From contig NZ_CP118605.1 in the NCBI RefSeq assembly GCF_029869925.1, positions 868,001 through 932,000 of the forward strand: DNA of 64,000 nucleotides, given 5' to 3'. The translations under genes were made by a program, and so were the position numbers. Shown here piece after piece: positions 54,588-62,766 of this stretch. Each line of letters begins with the position of its first letter. Position 1 is the first letter of the stretch. The notes below the pieces were generated by a model. The model searched no databases. It was not told the DNA's origin and saw only the letters and a list, made by a program, of their open reading frames with translations. This stretch comes from Microbulbifer bruguierae (GTDB taxonomy: Bacteria > Pseudomonadota > Gammaproteobacteria > Pseudomonadales > Cellvibrionaceae).

Positions 54588-55982
54588 ATGCAGAACCAGC
54601 CTGAAGCAAACGGCAACCGCCAGCCCGACGCGCGTTACCCGCTCTACTTTCGCGCACTTATCTGTTTCGCCGCTTCCGGCACGCTGCTGAACAGCGTCAA
54701 CTGGTCTGCGCAATTCACTCAAAGCGCACTAATGCAACTGGCGATGGCCGCGCTTTTACTCAGCTACATCCCAGTCGCCTACCAGATCTCCCGCCGCAGC
54801 GGTGCCGAGAATACCGAACAGCTGCGCCGCTGGCTGGCGTTTACCGACGCCCTGCTGATCGGGATGGCCATGGCAATGGCAAATTTCAGCCTACTGCCCA
54901 GCCTGCTGTTCCTGACCATGATCCAGTTCAATGCCCTGACCCAGGGCGGAGGCCGCCGTTGGTTTGAACACAATACCGCGATGCTGCTCGGGGTTGGCGT
55001 GGGCTACCTGATACATCGCCCGGCCCTGGTGGTCAATGCAGATCTCAACATCAGCGCGGCCAGCCTGATCGGAGTTTTCACGTATTTCTGCGCGTACGCC
55101 TTCTACACCCACAATCAGATTGCCCACCTCAGGGAAAACAATCAGCAGCTGCAGCAGGAACAGCGCATCGCCAACCTGGCCAGCTACAAACTCTCCCGCT
55201 ACCTCCCCAAACGCCTGTGGCGCGCGGTCACCAGCGGCAAGGAAAAGGAAATCGTTACCGAGCGCAAACTGCTCACCGTGTTCTTTTCCGATATCAAGGA
55301 CTTCAGTCAGCTCACCGAAGAGATGGAGGCCGAAACCCTGACCCGCCTGCTCAACAATTACCTGACGGAAATGTCTCGTATTGTCGGCAAGTACGGCGGC
55401 ACCATCGATAAGTTTATCGGCGATGCGGTGATGGTGGTTTTCGGGGATGACGCAAGCAAGGGCCCAAAATCTGACGCACTGCGCTGCGTAGCCATGGCCC
55501 TGGAGATGCGTAAACGCGTGCGTGAAATGATGCAGGAGTGGTACAACCAGGGCATCTCTCACCCGCTGCAAATCCGCATGGGCATTAACACCGGCTACTG
55601 CACCGTCGGTGTATTCGGTACTGCGGACCACCAGACCTACACCGTGATGGGTACCCACGTGAACCTTGCGGCGCGACTGGAAAGCGCTGCAGAGCCCGGA
55701 GAGATCCTGATCAGCCATGAAACCTGGGCAATGATCAAGCAAACCGTACTGTGTCGCGACAAGGGCCACGTCAGCGTGAAAGGCTTCAGCACCCCCGTGA
55801 AAGTCTACTCGGTTGCCGATCTGCGTAAAAATCTTGGCGGCAAGCTGAGCTACCTGGAAGAGCACGCCCCCGGATTTGCCATGCACCTGGATCTGGACAA
55901 GATCCGCAACTACGACAAGGAAAAGGTGTTGCAGGCACTACAGAAAGCCCAGGCGCACCTGAAAAGCAAAGTTATTCTCTGA
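54588..55982 (+). CDS. Membrane-bound class III adenylate/guanylate cyclase
   Basis: Probable cAMP-forming enzyme of 464 residues. About six hydrophobic segments cover residues 20-175 and a coiled helix 180-200 leads to the catalytic domain (about 225-410). The metal-binding Asp235 lies in FFSDIKDFS and Asp279 in DKFIGDAVMVVFGD. Lys275 and Thr352 occupy the base-recognition positions, and TVMGTHVNLAARLE holds the transition-state Asn/Arg. The Lys/Thr pair suggests ATP rather than GTP, but this is not certain. The N-terminal membrane part may sense a signal. Single gene. Confidence 0.9.
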   Translation: MQNQPEANGNRQPDARYPLYFRALICFAASGTLLNSVNWSAQFTQSALMQLAMAALLLSYIPVAYQISRRSGAENTEQLRRWLAFTDALLIGMAMAMANFSLLPSLLFLTMIQFNALTQGGGRRWFEHNTAMLLGVGVGYLIHRPALVVNADLNISAASLIGVFTYFCAYAFYTHNQIAHLRENNQQLQQEQRIANLASYKLSRYLPKRLWRAVTSGKEKEIVTERKLLTVFFSDIKDFSQLTEEMEAETLTRLLNNYLTEMSRIVGKYGGTIDKFIGDAVMVVFGDDASKGPKSDALRCVAMALEMRKRVREMMQEWYNQGISHPLQIRMGINTGYCTVGVFGTADHQTYTVMGTHVNLAARLESAAEPGEILISHETWAMIKQTVLCRDKGHVSVKGFSTPVKVYSVADLRKNLGGKLSYLEEHAPGFAMHLDLDKIRNYDKEKVLQALQKAQAHLKSKVIL

Positions 55983-55984
55983 TC

Positions 55985-56001
55985 GGGCGCTCAACGCGCC
56001 C
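55985..56001. terminator. Weak hairpin between the cyclase and queF genes
   Basis: GGGCGC (55985-55990) and GCGCCC (55996-56001) form a short stem between convergent genes. There is no clear T tract, so termination is uncertain. Confidence 0.35.
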
Positions 56002-56052
56002 TATACCCCTCTCTGCCTTTCTATACCCCGTTATTACCCTATCAAGCAGCCC

Positions 56053-56886
56053 CTATTGCCGAGCGAAACGGCCGGGAAACAGGATTTCACCGGTCGAGGT
56101 ACGTAAGGGATTGATATCCAGACCACCGCGGCGGGTATAGCGAGCACAGACCGTCAGACTATCAAAGTCCGCTAACGCCTGCAGATCACAGTAGATCCGC
56201 TCTACGCAGTGCTCATGGAAATCCTGGTGCTCGCGGAATGACACTATGTATGCCAGCAAGGATTCCCGGTTCAGAGCCGGGCCACGGTAGTGAATGGAAA
56301 CCGTCGCCCAGTCCGGCTGACCGGTTACCGGACAGTTACTTCGCAACAGGTGGCTGTACAGCGTTTCATCCACCAGCGCATCACCGCCCCGCTGCAGCTG
56401 CAGCAACGTAGCGTCCGGCTGATATTGACGGGTTTCGATATCCAGCCGATCAAGACAGATGCCCTGCGGGCGCACCACGTCCAGCGCCTCGCTTTCCACA
56501 TCAAACAGGGTTACAGCCACGTCGCTACCGGCGGCGGCACTGAGGTCCTTTTCCAGCAGATCTCGCACCGCATCTGCAGAAGCAAGCACAGTCTGGTTGA
56601 AGGAGTTCAGGTAGAGCTTGAACGACTTCGACTCAATCATCGATGGCGTAGTGGCCGCAAAACGGAAACGCGCTACCGCCACCTGAGGCAACCCCTTCGG
56701 ATTGAGCCACGACAACTCGAACGCCCACCACTCATCGGCACCGGTGAACGGCAACGCCTTCCGTTCCAGCCCCAACTGCGCGCGCGACACGGAGCGGGGG
56801 ATCGGGTGCAGCAGCTTGGGGTTATAACTGGATTCGTAGCGGGTTTCCTGCCCCAGCGGCAGGTTTTGCCAATCTTCTCGATTCAT
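56053..56886 (-). CDS. queF: NADPH-dependent 7-cyano-7-deazaguanine reductase QueF (long form)
   Basis: Reduces preQ0 to preQ1 in queuosine tRNA modification. I chose the ATG at 56886 (MNREDWQNLPLG), giving 277 residues, close to E. coli QueF (282). An extra 26-residue upstream frame runs through a REP-like palindrome and is not believable. Catalytic Cys185 and Asp192 lie in SNCPVTGQPDWA, the substrate motif is IESKSFKLYLNSFN, and FHEHCVERI follows. It is the bimodular T-fold type found in gammaproteobacteria. Confidence 0.96.
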   Translation of the reverse strand: MNREDWQNLPLGQETRYESSYNPKLLHPIPRSVSRAQLGLERKALPFTGADEWWAFELSWLNPKGLPQVAVARFRFAATTPSMIESKSFKLYLNSFNQTVLASADAVRDLLEKDLSAAAGSDVAVTLFDVESEALDVVRPQGICLDRLDIETRQYQPDATLLQLQRGGDALVDETLYSHLLRSNCPVTGQPDWATVSIHYRGPALNRESLLAYIVSFREHQDFHEHCVERIYCDLQALADFDSLTVCARYTRRGGLDINPLRTSTGEILFPGRFARQ

Positions 56887-56919
56887 GCTTCTGCTCGAAT
56901 TTATTTTCACCGGTACACG

Positions 56920-56963
56920 GGCTCCTACCAAGTGCCCGTAGGAGCCTGCCTGCTGGCGAACCA
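56920..56963. repeat. REP-like palindrome upstream of queF
   Basis: GGCTCCTAC (56920-56928) and GTAGGAGCC (56938-56946) form a stem; the right arm continues as TGCCTGCTGGCGAA. It matches the element near 837-902 over about 19 of 23 bases. It sits in the 84-base gap between the ABC permease stop and the queF start. Confidence 0.6.
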
Positions 56964-56970
56964 AACTTTA

Positions 56971-57744
56971 TTAATGACGCAAGCGCTTGCCGTGACGCAT
57001 CAGGTACAGCGACCACCCCGAGAGCAGCCCAATAAACACCAGCACGCCGGCAAACGCCCAGGCTACATTGATATCGGATACACCAAGCACGCCGTAGCGG
57101 AAGGCGTTCACCATGTACAGGATAGGGTTCAGCTTCGACAGCCCCTGCCAGAATGGCGACAACAGTTCGATGGAGTAAAACACCCCGCCCAGATAGGTCA
57201 GCGGTGTCAGCACAAAGGTCGGGATGATGGAAATATCATCAAAGCTGTTGGCATAGATGGCATTGATAAAACCCGCAAGGGAGAACAACACCGAGGTCAG
57301 AAACACGATCAGGATTGTCACCCCGATATGCTGCACTTCCAACGAGGTGAAGAGCAGCGCAATGATCGTGACAATCAGCCCCACGATCAACCCGCGGGCC
57401 ACGCCACCCAGCACGTAACCAGCCATCACCACCCAGTTTGGCGTCGGCGAAACCAGCAACTCTTCTACGCTGCGCTGAAACTTCGCACTGTAAAATGAGG
57501 ACACCACGTTAGCGTAAGAGTTGGTAATGACCGACATCATGATCAGCCCGGGCACCACGAATTCCATATAGGAATATCCCCCCATTTCTCCGATGCGGCT
57601 ACCGATCAGCGAGCCGAAAATCACGAAATAGAGTGACATGGTGATGACCGGCGGCACCAGGGTCTGTGGCCAGATACGGGTAAAGCGCCGCACTTCGCGA
57701 CGGAAAATGGTGGAAAAGGAAGTCCAGATCAACTGCGGGCTCAC
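56971..57744 (-). CDS. ABC-2 type transporter permease (YadH-like)
   Basis: Membrane subunit of an exporter, 257 residues with six hydrophobic segments. The conserved REVRRFTRIWPQTLVPPVITM start, FGSLIGSRIG and the SFDDISIIPTFVLTPLTYLGGVF motif are typical of the ABC-2/YadH group. The start overlaps the ATPase stop by 4 bases, so both are made together. The exported substrate is not known. Confidence 0.93.
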   Translation of the reverse strand: MSPQLIWTSFSTIFRREVRRFTRIWPQTLVPPVITMSLYFVIFGSLIGSRIGEMGGYSYMEFVVPGLIMMSVITNSYANVVSSFYSAKFQRSVEELLVSPTPNWVVMAGYVLGGVARGLIVGLIVTIIALLFTSLEVQHIGVTILIVFLTSVLFSLAGFINAIYANSFDDISIIPTFVLTPLTYLGGVFYSIELLSPFWQGLSKLNPILYMVNAFRYGVLGVSDINVAWAFAGVLVFIGLLSGWSLYLMRHGKRLRH

Positions 57745-58691
57745 GACTTCACCTCCTGGTTTTCAACATCCTGCTGTTTGTTTTGTGCGAGTAGAGAAAC
57801 AAACAGTTCCTCCAAGCGATTCGCACGGTTGCGCATACTGGTCACGGATAGTTTCTGCGCACTCAGGTGTGCGAACAGGTCCGACAGCGACTGCCCCTTC
57901 TCCACCGTCACTTCCAGGCTGTGTTCGTCCAGCAGGCGCCCCTCAAAGCTGCCAAAATCCGGCGCCTCACCCAGAGCCTCACGGGTGTCGAGAATAAACA
58001 CCTCTTTGCTCAGGGTCTTGATCAGGGATTTGATGGACGTATTTTCAATAATGTCGCCCTTGTCGATGATGGCGATATTGCGGCAGAGGCTCTCCGCCTC
58101 TTCCAGATAATGGGTGGTGAGGATGATGGTGGTGCCCTGAGCGTTAATTTCCTGCAGAAACTCCCACATGGAACGGCGCAGTTCGATATCCACACCAGCC
58201 GTTGGCTCATCCAGAATGAGGAGTTTGGGCTCATGAATCAGCGCGCGAGCGATCATTAACCTGCGCTTCATACCACCGGAGAGCATACGTGCCTGGGTGC
58301 TACGCTTGTCCCACAACCCCAGCTTGCGCAGGTATTTTTCCGTGCGCTCTTCCGCCAGTGCTCGCGGCATGCCGTAAAAACCACCCTGGGTACAGACGAT
58401 GTCGAACACCTTTTCAAACTGGCTGAAGTTGAACTCCTGCGGCACCACGCCGAGCATCTGCTTGGCCCGCGGAAAATCCCGGTCGATATCGATCCCAAAG
58501 ATCGACACGCAACCGCCGGTTTTTCGCACCAGCGAGCAGAGAATGCCAATGGTGGTGGACTTGCCCGCGCCATTGGGGCCGAGCAAAGCAAAGAAGTCAC
58601 CGGGCTGCACATCAAAACTGACGCCCTTCAGCGCCCGAAAGCCGTTGTCATAGGTTTTTTGCAGATCGCGTATGGAGAGTGCGGCGGTCAT
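57741..58691 (-). CDS. ABC transporter ATP-binding protein (YadG-like)
   Basis: ATPase partner of the YadH-like permease, 316 residues. Walker A is LGPNGAGKST (about 38-47), the Q-loop is VVPQEFN, the signature is MLSGGMKRRL, Walker B is LLILDEPTAGVD and the switch His lies in LTTHYLEEA. A C-terminal extension of about 90 residues follows, as in YadG. First gene of the two-gene unit. The substrate is unknown. Confidence 0.94.
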   Translation of the reverse strand: MTAALSIRDLQKTYDNGFRALKGVSFDVQPGDFFALLGPNGAGKSTTIGILCSLVRKTGGCVSIFGIDIDRDFPRAKQMLGVVPQEFNFSQFEKVFDIVCTQGGFYGMPRALAEERTEKYLRKLGLWDKRSTQARMLSGGMKRRLMIARALIHEPKLLILDEPTAGVDIELRRSMWEFLQEINAQGTTIILTTHYLEEAESLCRNIAIIDKGDIIENTSIKSLIKTLSKEVFILDTREALGEAPDFGSFEGRLLDEHSLEVTVEKGQSLSDLFAHLSAQKLSVTSMRNRANRLEELFVSLLAQNKQQDVENQEVKS

Positions 58692-58808
58692 AGGTATCCA
58701 ATATTTCGATCAATGAAAGAGGTACTTATTCAAAGCCCTCAGCGGCGACAATTCAACCGAACCTTTTCCGTACTATAACCGGACCGGCACCGGCGCCAAA
58801 TTTCAGGC

Positions 58809-58836
58809 AAAAAAAAGCCGCTCATTGAGCGGCTTT
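58809..58836 (-). terminator. Terminator of the tRNA-Glu/Gly array
   Basis: AAAGCCGCTC (58814-58823) and GAGCGGCTTT (58827-58836) form a stem with a 3-base loop. On the minus strand it ends in a run of T. It lies 5 bases after the last tRNA-Gly. Confidence 0.9.
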
Positions 58837-58841
58837 CAAAT

Positions 58842-58917
58842 TGGAGCGGGAAACCGGGTTCGAACCGGCGACCTCAACCTTGGCAAGGTTGCGCTCTACC
58901 AACTGAGCTATTCCCGC
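58842..58917 (-). tRNA. tRNA-Gly (anticodon GCC), copy 1
   Basis: A 76-base cloverleaf on the minus strand. The acceptor stem GCGGGAA pairs with TTCCCGC, followed by T and CCA. The anticodon loop TTGCCAA gives GCC. It is the last tRNA of the array, right before the terminator. It is identical in sequence to copy 2 at 59139-59214 as far as I can compare. Confidence 0.97.
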
Positions 58918-58956
58918 CTTTTCTGTCCCAGGGTCGCAGTTGCGACCCCAGCGAAA

Positions 58957-59032
58957 TGGCATCCCCAAGGGGAGTCGAACCCCTGTTACCGCCGTGAAAG
59001 GGCGGTGTCCTAGGCCTCTAGACGATGGGGAC
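58957..59032 (-). tRNA. tRNA-Glu (anticodon TTC), copy 1
   Basis: A 76-base cloverleaf on the minus strand starting GTCCCCATCGTCTAGAGG. The anticodon loop CTTTCAC gives TTC, and CCA is encoded. A 39-base spacer with a GGGTCGCA/TGCGACCC hairpin separates it from tRNA-Gly copy 1. Confidence 0.97.
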
Positions 59033-59138
59033 ATAGAACATTCCCAACCTCTTTGAAGTTGGGTTTGGCAAACCGGAAACAGCCTTTCAACCATATTCCG
59101 ACTTACCTGCTCACCCGCTATTGCCGGCGAACAAAAAT

Positions 59139-59214
59139 TGGAGCGGGAAACCGGGTTCGAACCGGCGACCTCAACCTTGGCAAGGTTGCGCTCTACCAAC
59201 TGAGCTATTCCCGC
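59139..59214 (-). tRNA. tRNA-Gly (anticodon GCC), copy 2
   Basis: Same sequence features as copy 1: GCGGGAATAGCTCAG start on the minus strand, loop TTGCCAA, encoded CCA. Only one base separates it from the upstream tRNA-Glu copy 2. Confidence 0.97.
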
Positions 59215-59215
59215 G

Positions 59216-59291
59216 TGGCATCCCCAAGGGGAGTCGAACCCCTGTTACCGCCGTGAAAGGGCGGTGTCCTAGGCCTCTAGACGATGGGGAC
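59216..59291 (-). tRNA. tRNA-Glu (anticodon TTC), copy 2
   Basis: First tRNA of the array on the minus strand, with the same sequence features as copy 1. It lies about 65 bases after the -10 box of a near-consensus promoter. Confidence 0.97.
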
Positions 59292-59356
59292 CCAGAAACC
59301 TTCTCAGCGTTCGTCACTGCGTTTCGGCAAGTGCGTAGTGCGTCGAAGTGGGGCGC

Positions 59357-59385
59357 ATTCTATGGAGACCCCCGGGGGCTGTCAA
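59357..59385 (-). promoter_or_regulatory. Promoter of the tRNA-Glu/Gly array
   Basis: On the minus strand, TTGACA (complement of 59380-59385), a 17-base spacer and TAGAAT (complement of 59357-59362), then a GCGCCCC discriminator. A T-rich stretch upstream could be an UP element. This is a near-perfect sigma-70 stable-RNA promoter with the GC-rich start typical of stringent control. Confidence 0.88.
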
Positions 59386-59486
59386 CACTTCGTTGCAAAA
59401 AAATTTAAGAATTTTTCCTTTGCATACAGACACTTACAGAAACACCCCTCGGAACTCGTGAAAATGGGGCACCGGCTGACCAATAA

Positions 59487-60305
59487 TTACTGCGCCAGCC
59501 CGGCCGCCGCCCGCAAGCGCTGCTGAAATTCCCGGATCCTGGCCGCGTTGCTGCCGAAATCTCTCTGCCCCTTGCGGGACGCAGAACGTATATCCACCCG
59601 GGTACCCCGTTGCTTGCCGGCGCTATCCCCGCGCCCCGGAGCTGGACCCTCAGCACCTTGGGCACCCTCAGGTCGGATTCTCACGACGACATCCTGAGTG
59701 ATGCCCAGTACAGGAGTGCGAGCGACAGCCTCCAGGCGTCCCTTGCCCGGCTGCACGGCGATGACCCGCCAACCCATATCCCGTGCAACCACCTCCGAAC
59801 TGGCGATGGTATCGGACACCGACAGAGGAAGAATCAGTGGCTGGATATCCGCGTAGCCCGGCGCCGCACGTTGCACATCGGCGGCAACGGCTCCCGGGTA
59901 ATCCGGACTGTGGTCGCCAGTATCCCGGAGGGAAACCAGCAGATCGAATTGCGGCGGATCCTTCAGGTCCGTCGAGATATCATAAAGCGCCGGAGCACTC
60001 AGGTTCTGCTGCCCCACCGTGAACAGTGGCAGCGCCACCGGCACCAATCCCAGCACCATGGCCCACAGGGCTGCGGTACGCGCCTCCCCATGACGGCGAA
60101 CCAGCCCCCAAAGGAACACCAGCATCGCGACCAGTGCGACCGCCACCATTGCCAGGCCCACCGCGGCAAACAGGACTAACGCCGAATCCAGCGTCAGCAG
60201 GTTGAGCCGCACTCCCGCCACACCAAGACCACCGACCGCCAGTAACAACCACTGAATGCGGTACAACCAGCGCCCCCAGTGCCGCGGGCGTCCAGAACGA
60301 ATCAT
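59487..60305 (-). CDS. DUF1499 membrane protein
   Basis: Protein of 272 residues and unknown function. Two or three transmembrane helices cover about residues 15-100. A soluble DUF1499 domain follows (about 115-270), with the characteristic end RDFGSNAARIREFQQRL. The region VRIRPEGAQG begins a low-complexity insert of about 25 residues. It starts 22 bases after the msrB stop and may be co-transcribed with it. Confidence 0.85.
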   Translation of the reverse strand: MIRSGRPRHWGRWLYRIQWLLLAVGGLGVAGVRLNLLTLDSALVLFAAVGLAMVAVALVAMLVFLWGLVRRHGEARTAALWAMVLGLVPVALPLFTVGQQNLSAPALYDISTDLKDPPQFDLLVSLRDTGDHSPDYPGAVAADVQRAAPGYADIQPLILPLSVSDTIASSEVVARDMGWRVIAVQPGKGRLEAVARTPVLGITQDVVVRIRPEGAQGAEGPAPGRGDSAGKQRGTRVDIRSASRKGQRDFGSNAARIREFQQRLRAAAGLAQ

Positions 60306-60327
60306 CGCTGGCCTCCAGTCGGTTCAA

Positions 60328-60750
60328 TCAACCCTCGTCAGCTTCCTCCGACCCGGTATCCTCTTCCGGGTGGAATTTTACCGACAGTGAGTTAACACAA
60401 TAGCGCAGCCCGGTGGCCGTTGGGCCATCGGGGAACACGTGCCCCAGGTGACTCCCGCAACTGGCACACAGAATCTCGGTACGCAGCATCCCCAGGCTGC
60501 GATCGGCTTGTTCGGCAATGACGCCCTCGCCCGCCCCAGCATCAAAACTGGGCCAGCCGCACCCGGCATCGAATTTGGAAGCCGACTCAAACAGGACCTC
60601 GCCACAACAGCGGCAGTGGTACCTGCCATCCTCAAATGTAGCCCAGTACTCCCCCGAAAAAGGCCGCTCGGTCCCCGCCTTACGACACACATAAAACTCT
60701 TCTTCGGTCAGGCGCTCGCGCCAGTAGTTATCGTCTTTTTCTTTTGACAT
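60328..60750 (-). CDS. msrB: Peptide methionine-(R)-sulfoxide reductase MsrB
   Basis: Repairs methionine-R-sulfoxide in proteins. The ATG at 60750 ([10 protein letters not shown]) with GGAG 8 bases upstream gives 140 residues; a 15-residue longer frame is less likely. Zinc is held by Cys46, Cys49, Cys95 and Cys98. The catalytic Cys118 lies in LRYCVNSLS, and the segments [11 protein letters not shown] and [10 protein letters not shown] are typical. An extra Cys64 in AGCGWPS may act as resolving residue. It is divergent from alaA. Confidence 0.95.
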   Translation of the reverse strand: MSKEKDDNYWRERLTEEEFYVCRKAGTERPFSGEYWATFEDGRYHCRCCGEVLFESASKFDAGCGWPSFDAGAGEGVIAEQADRSLGMLRTEILCASCGSHLGHVFPDGPTATGLRYCVNSLSVKFHPEEDTGSEEADEG

Positions 60751-61044
60751 ACTGTGTCTCCTTTTTTCGCCTGATAAGTCAGTATCCAGCGGCATACCCT
60801 GCCCGGCAAAACGCTTAGCAGCAGCACCTTTTCATTACCCCAGGTGCCTGGAAGCATCGCGCCCCGGGTTACATTCCCAGAGCGATATACAACCGGATTC
60901 CGCAGTAGGTAGTAAAGCCTACTAAAGGTCGAATCCCGGTTAGAAGAATTTGCCCATGCGTTTGTCTTTTGCAGACTTTCGCAGCACTTGCCTAACAACA
61001 GCCAAAGCCCCGTCAGTGACCGGGGCGCCAGTGAAAAGTACGCA
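60751..61044. other. Divergent msrB/alaA intergenic region
   Basis: A region of 294 bases without a gene; promoters for both neighbours are expected. A short inverted repeat AGTAGG (60904-60909) and CCTACT (60918-60923) is visible, but I do not recognise an operator family. Confidence 0.4.
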
Positions 61045-62262
61045 ATGATGAAGGATATTCACAAGTCTGAGAAACTCCACGGTGTCTGCTATGAAATACG
61101 CGGGCCGGTGATGGAGCAGGCAACCCGCCTGGAAGAAGAAGGCCACCGGATCATGAAGCTGAACATCGGCAATCCGGCACCTTTTGGCTTTAATGCGCCG
61201 GACGAAATCCTTCAGGACGTCATCTACAACCTGTCGCAGGCACAGGGTTATGTGGAATCCAAAGGGCTTTTTGCGGCCCGCAAGGCAATCATGCAGGAAA
61301 GCCAGACTCTCGGTATCCGGGGCGTGGACATCGATGATATCTACCTCGGCAATGGCGTGTCCGAGCTGATCTCGATGTCGACCCAGGCACTGCTGAATAA
61401 CGGCGATGAAATGCTCCTGCCGATGCCGAATTATCCGCTGTGGATGGCAGCCACCAACCTGACCGGTGCCAAACCGGTGCTCTACCGCTGTGACGAACAG
61501 GCCGATTGGCTGCCGGATATCGACGACATTAAATCCAAGATCACTCCACGCACCCGCGGCATCGTGGTGATCAACCCGAACAACCCCACCGGCGCTGTCT
61601 ACCCCAAAGAACTGCTGGAACAGATCGTCGAAGTCGCCCGCCAGCACAATCTGGTGATCTTCGCCGACGAAATCTACAGCAAAATCCTCTATGACGATGC
61701 TGTATTCACCCCCATGGCTACGCTGGCGGAAGATGTGCTGTGCCTTAGTTTTAACGGCCTGTCCAAGTCATATCGCCTGGCCGGTTTCCGCTCTGGCTGG
61801 ATGATCGTAAGCGGCGCCAAGCAGCGCGCGCGGGGCTTTATCGAGGGTATGGACATCCTCTCCTCCATGCGTCTGTGCGGCAATGTACCCGCGATGTTCG
61901 CGGTGCAGACCGCCCTCGGCGGCTACCAGAGCATCAAGGATCTGGTACTCCCCGGCGGGCGCCTGCGCCAGCAGCGTGACCTCGCCTACCGGATGCTGAA
62001 CGACATCCCGGGTGTCAGCTGCGTAAAACCACAGGGTGCCATTTACCTGTTTCCGCGGATCGACCTGGATCGACACAAGATCCAGAACGACGAAAAATTT
62101 GTGCTGGACTTCCTGCGTCAGGAAAAAATCCTGCTGGTACAGGGCTCGGCGTTTCACTGGGATGCACCGGACCATCTGCGCATCGTGTTCCTGCCGCGCC
62201 CCGATGATCTCGCCCACGCAATCGATCGCCTGGGCAACTTCCTGGAACGGTATACCGGATAG
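61045..62262 (+). CDS. alaA: Glutamate-pyruvate aminotransferase AlaA
   Basis: PLP-dependent transaminase that makes alanine from pyruvate and glutamate. I chose the ATG at 61045 (MMKDIHKSEKLHG), giving 405 residues, the same as E. coli AlaA; a TTG 57 bases upstream is less likely. The sequence follows AlaA closely (VCYEIRGPV, LNIGNPAPFGF, INPNNPTGAVY). The PLP-binding Lys lies in SFNGLSKSYRLAGFRSGW. It is followed after 11 bases by a small gene, in an operon. The ribosome binding site is weak. Confidence 0.96.
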   Translation: MMKDIHKSEKLHGVCYEIRGPVMEQATRLEEEGHRIMKLNIGNPAPFGFNAPDEILQDVIYNLSQAQGYVESKGLFAARKAIMQESQTLGIRGVDIDDIYLGNGVSELISMSTQALLNNGDEMLLPMPNYPLWMAATNLTGAKPVLYRCDEQADWLPDIDDIKSKITPRTRGIVVINPNNPTGAVYPKELLEQIVEVARQHNLVIFADEIYSKILYDDAVFTPMATLAEDVLCLSFNGLSKSYRLAGFRSGWMIVSGAKQRARGFIEGMDILSSMRLCGNVPAMFAVQTALGGYQSIKDLVLPGGRLRQQRDLAYRMLNDIPGVSCVKPQGAIYLFPRIDLDRHKIQNDEKFVLDFLRQEKILLVQGSAFHWDAPDHLRIVFLPRPDDLAHAIDRLGNFLERYTG

Positions 62263-62273
62263 CGACGCGATAG

Positions 62274-62669
62274 ATGCTGGACGATCTGCATATTCACGAC
62301 TTTTACCGGGATGCGGGGCGGATTCTGCTGGCACTGTTCCAGCGCTTTCCGGCCCCGGCCACCATTTACGTGGAAGATATCGCCGGCCCGGACACCCCGG
62401 ACGAATTCGGCCTCCACTCCCCCCGCCATCTGGCCTGCCTGGGTGCCATGACCTGGCTCAAACAGTGCGGCTATATCCATTTTTCCCAGCTGGTGCGACA
62501 GGAAGCGATAGAGGACGCGACGCTTTCACACCGGAGTTTTCTGGTACTAGTCAGCCGCGGGGACAACGGGGTCAGTAATGCGGAGAAGCTGGATCAGATG
62601 GTACGAGGAGGATCTTCACCTCAGCTCGAGGCGTTGATGATGGAACTGATGAAGCGTCTCGAAGCCTGA
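62274..62669 (+). CDS. Conserved hypothetical protein downstream of alaA
   Basis: A 131-residue protein I can only place as a conserved proteobacterial family of unknown function. The sequence has YVEDIAGPD and EFGLHSPRHLACLGAMTWL, followed by a helical part, and looks like a winged-helix-type fold without a DNA-binding motif that I can name. No membrane segment. It lies 11 bases after alaA and is co-transcribed with it. Confidence 0.7.
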   Translation: MLDDLHIHDFYRDAGRILLALFQRFPAPATIYVEDIAGPDTPDEFGLHSPRHLACLGAMTWLKQCGYIHFSQLVRQEAIEDATLSHRSFLVLVSRGDNGVSNAEKLDQMVRGGSSPQLEALMMELMKRLEA

Positions 62670-62674
62670 ATTAC

Positions 62675-62746
62675 GGCGGTCATGAACCTGGTTCTCTGTG
62701 GCGGCTGAACACTGGGCACGAGTTTTCAGAACCAGGCCTGGCCGCC
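62675..62746. repeat. Long imperfect hairpin between convergent genes
   Basis: CCTGGTTCT (62687-62695) and AGAACCAGG (62728-62736) form a perfect 9-base pair of arms, extended by GGCGG and CCGCC outside. It lies between the hypothetical gene and the methyltransferase gene, which converge. There is no T tract; it may still stop transcription or be a REP-type element. Confidence 0.45.
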
Positions 62747-62766
62747 ATAGCAACACCTACGAAAAA

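Noticed and set aside
56887..56964. Longer N-terminus of QueF
   Set aside because: The extra codons run through a REP-like palindrome, and the shorter start gives the normal family length.
58822..59408. Open frames across the tRNA-Glu/Gly array (one repeats a GIAQLVERNLAKVEVAGSNP motif)
   Set aside because: These are translations of tRNA genes, a well-known artefact; the cloverleaf structures explain the conservation.
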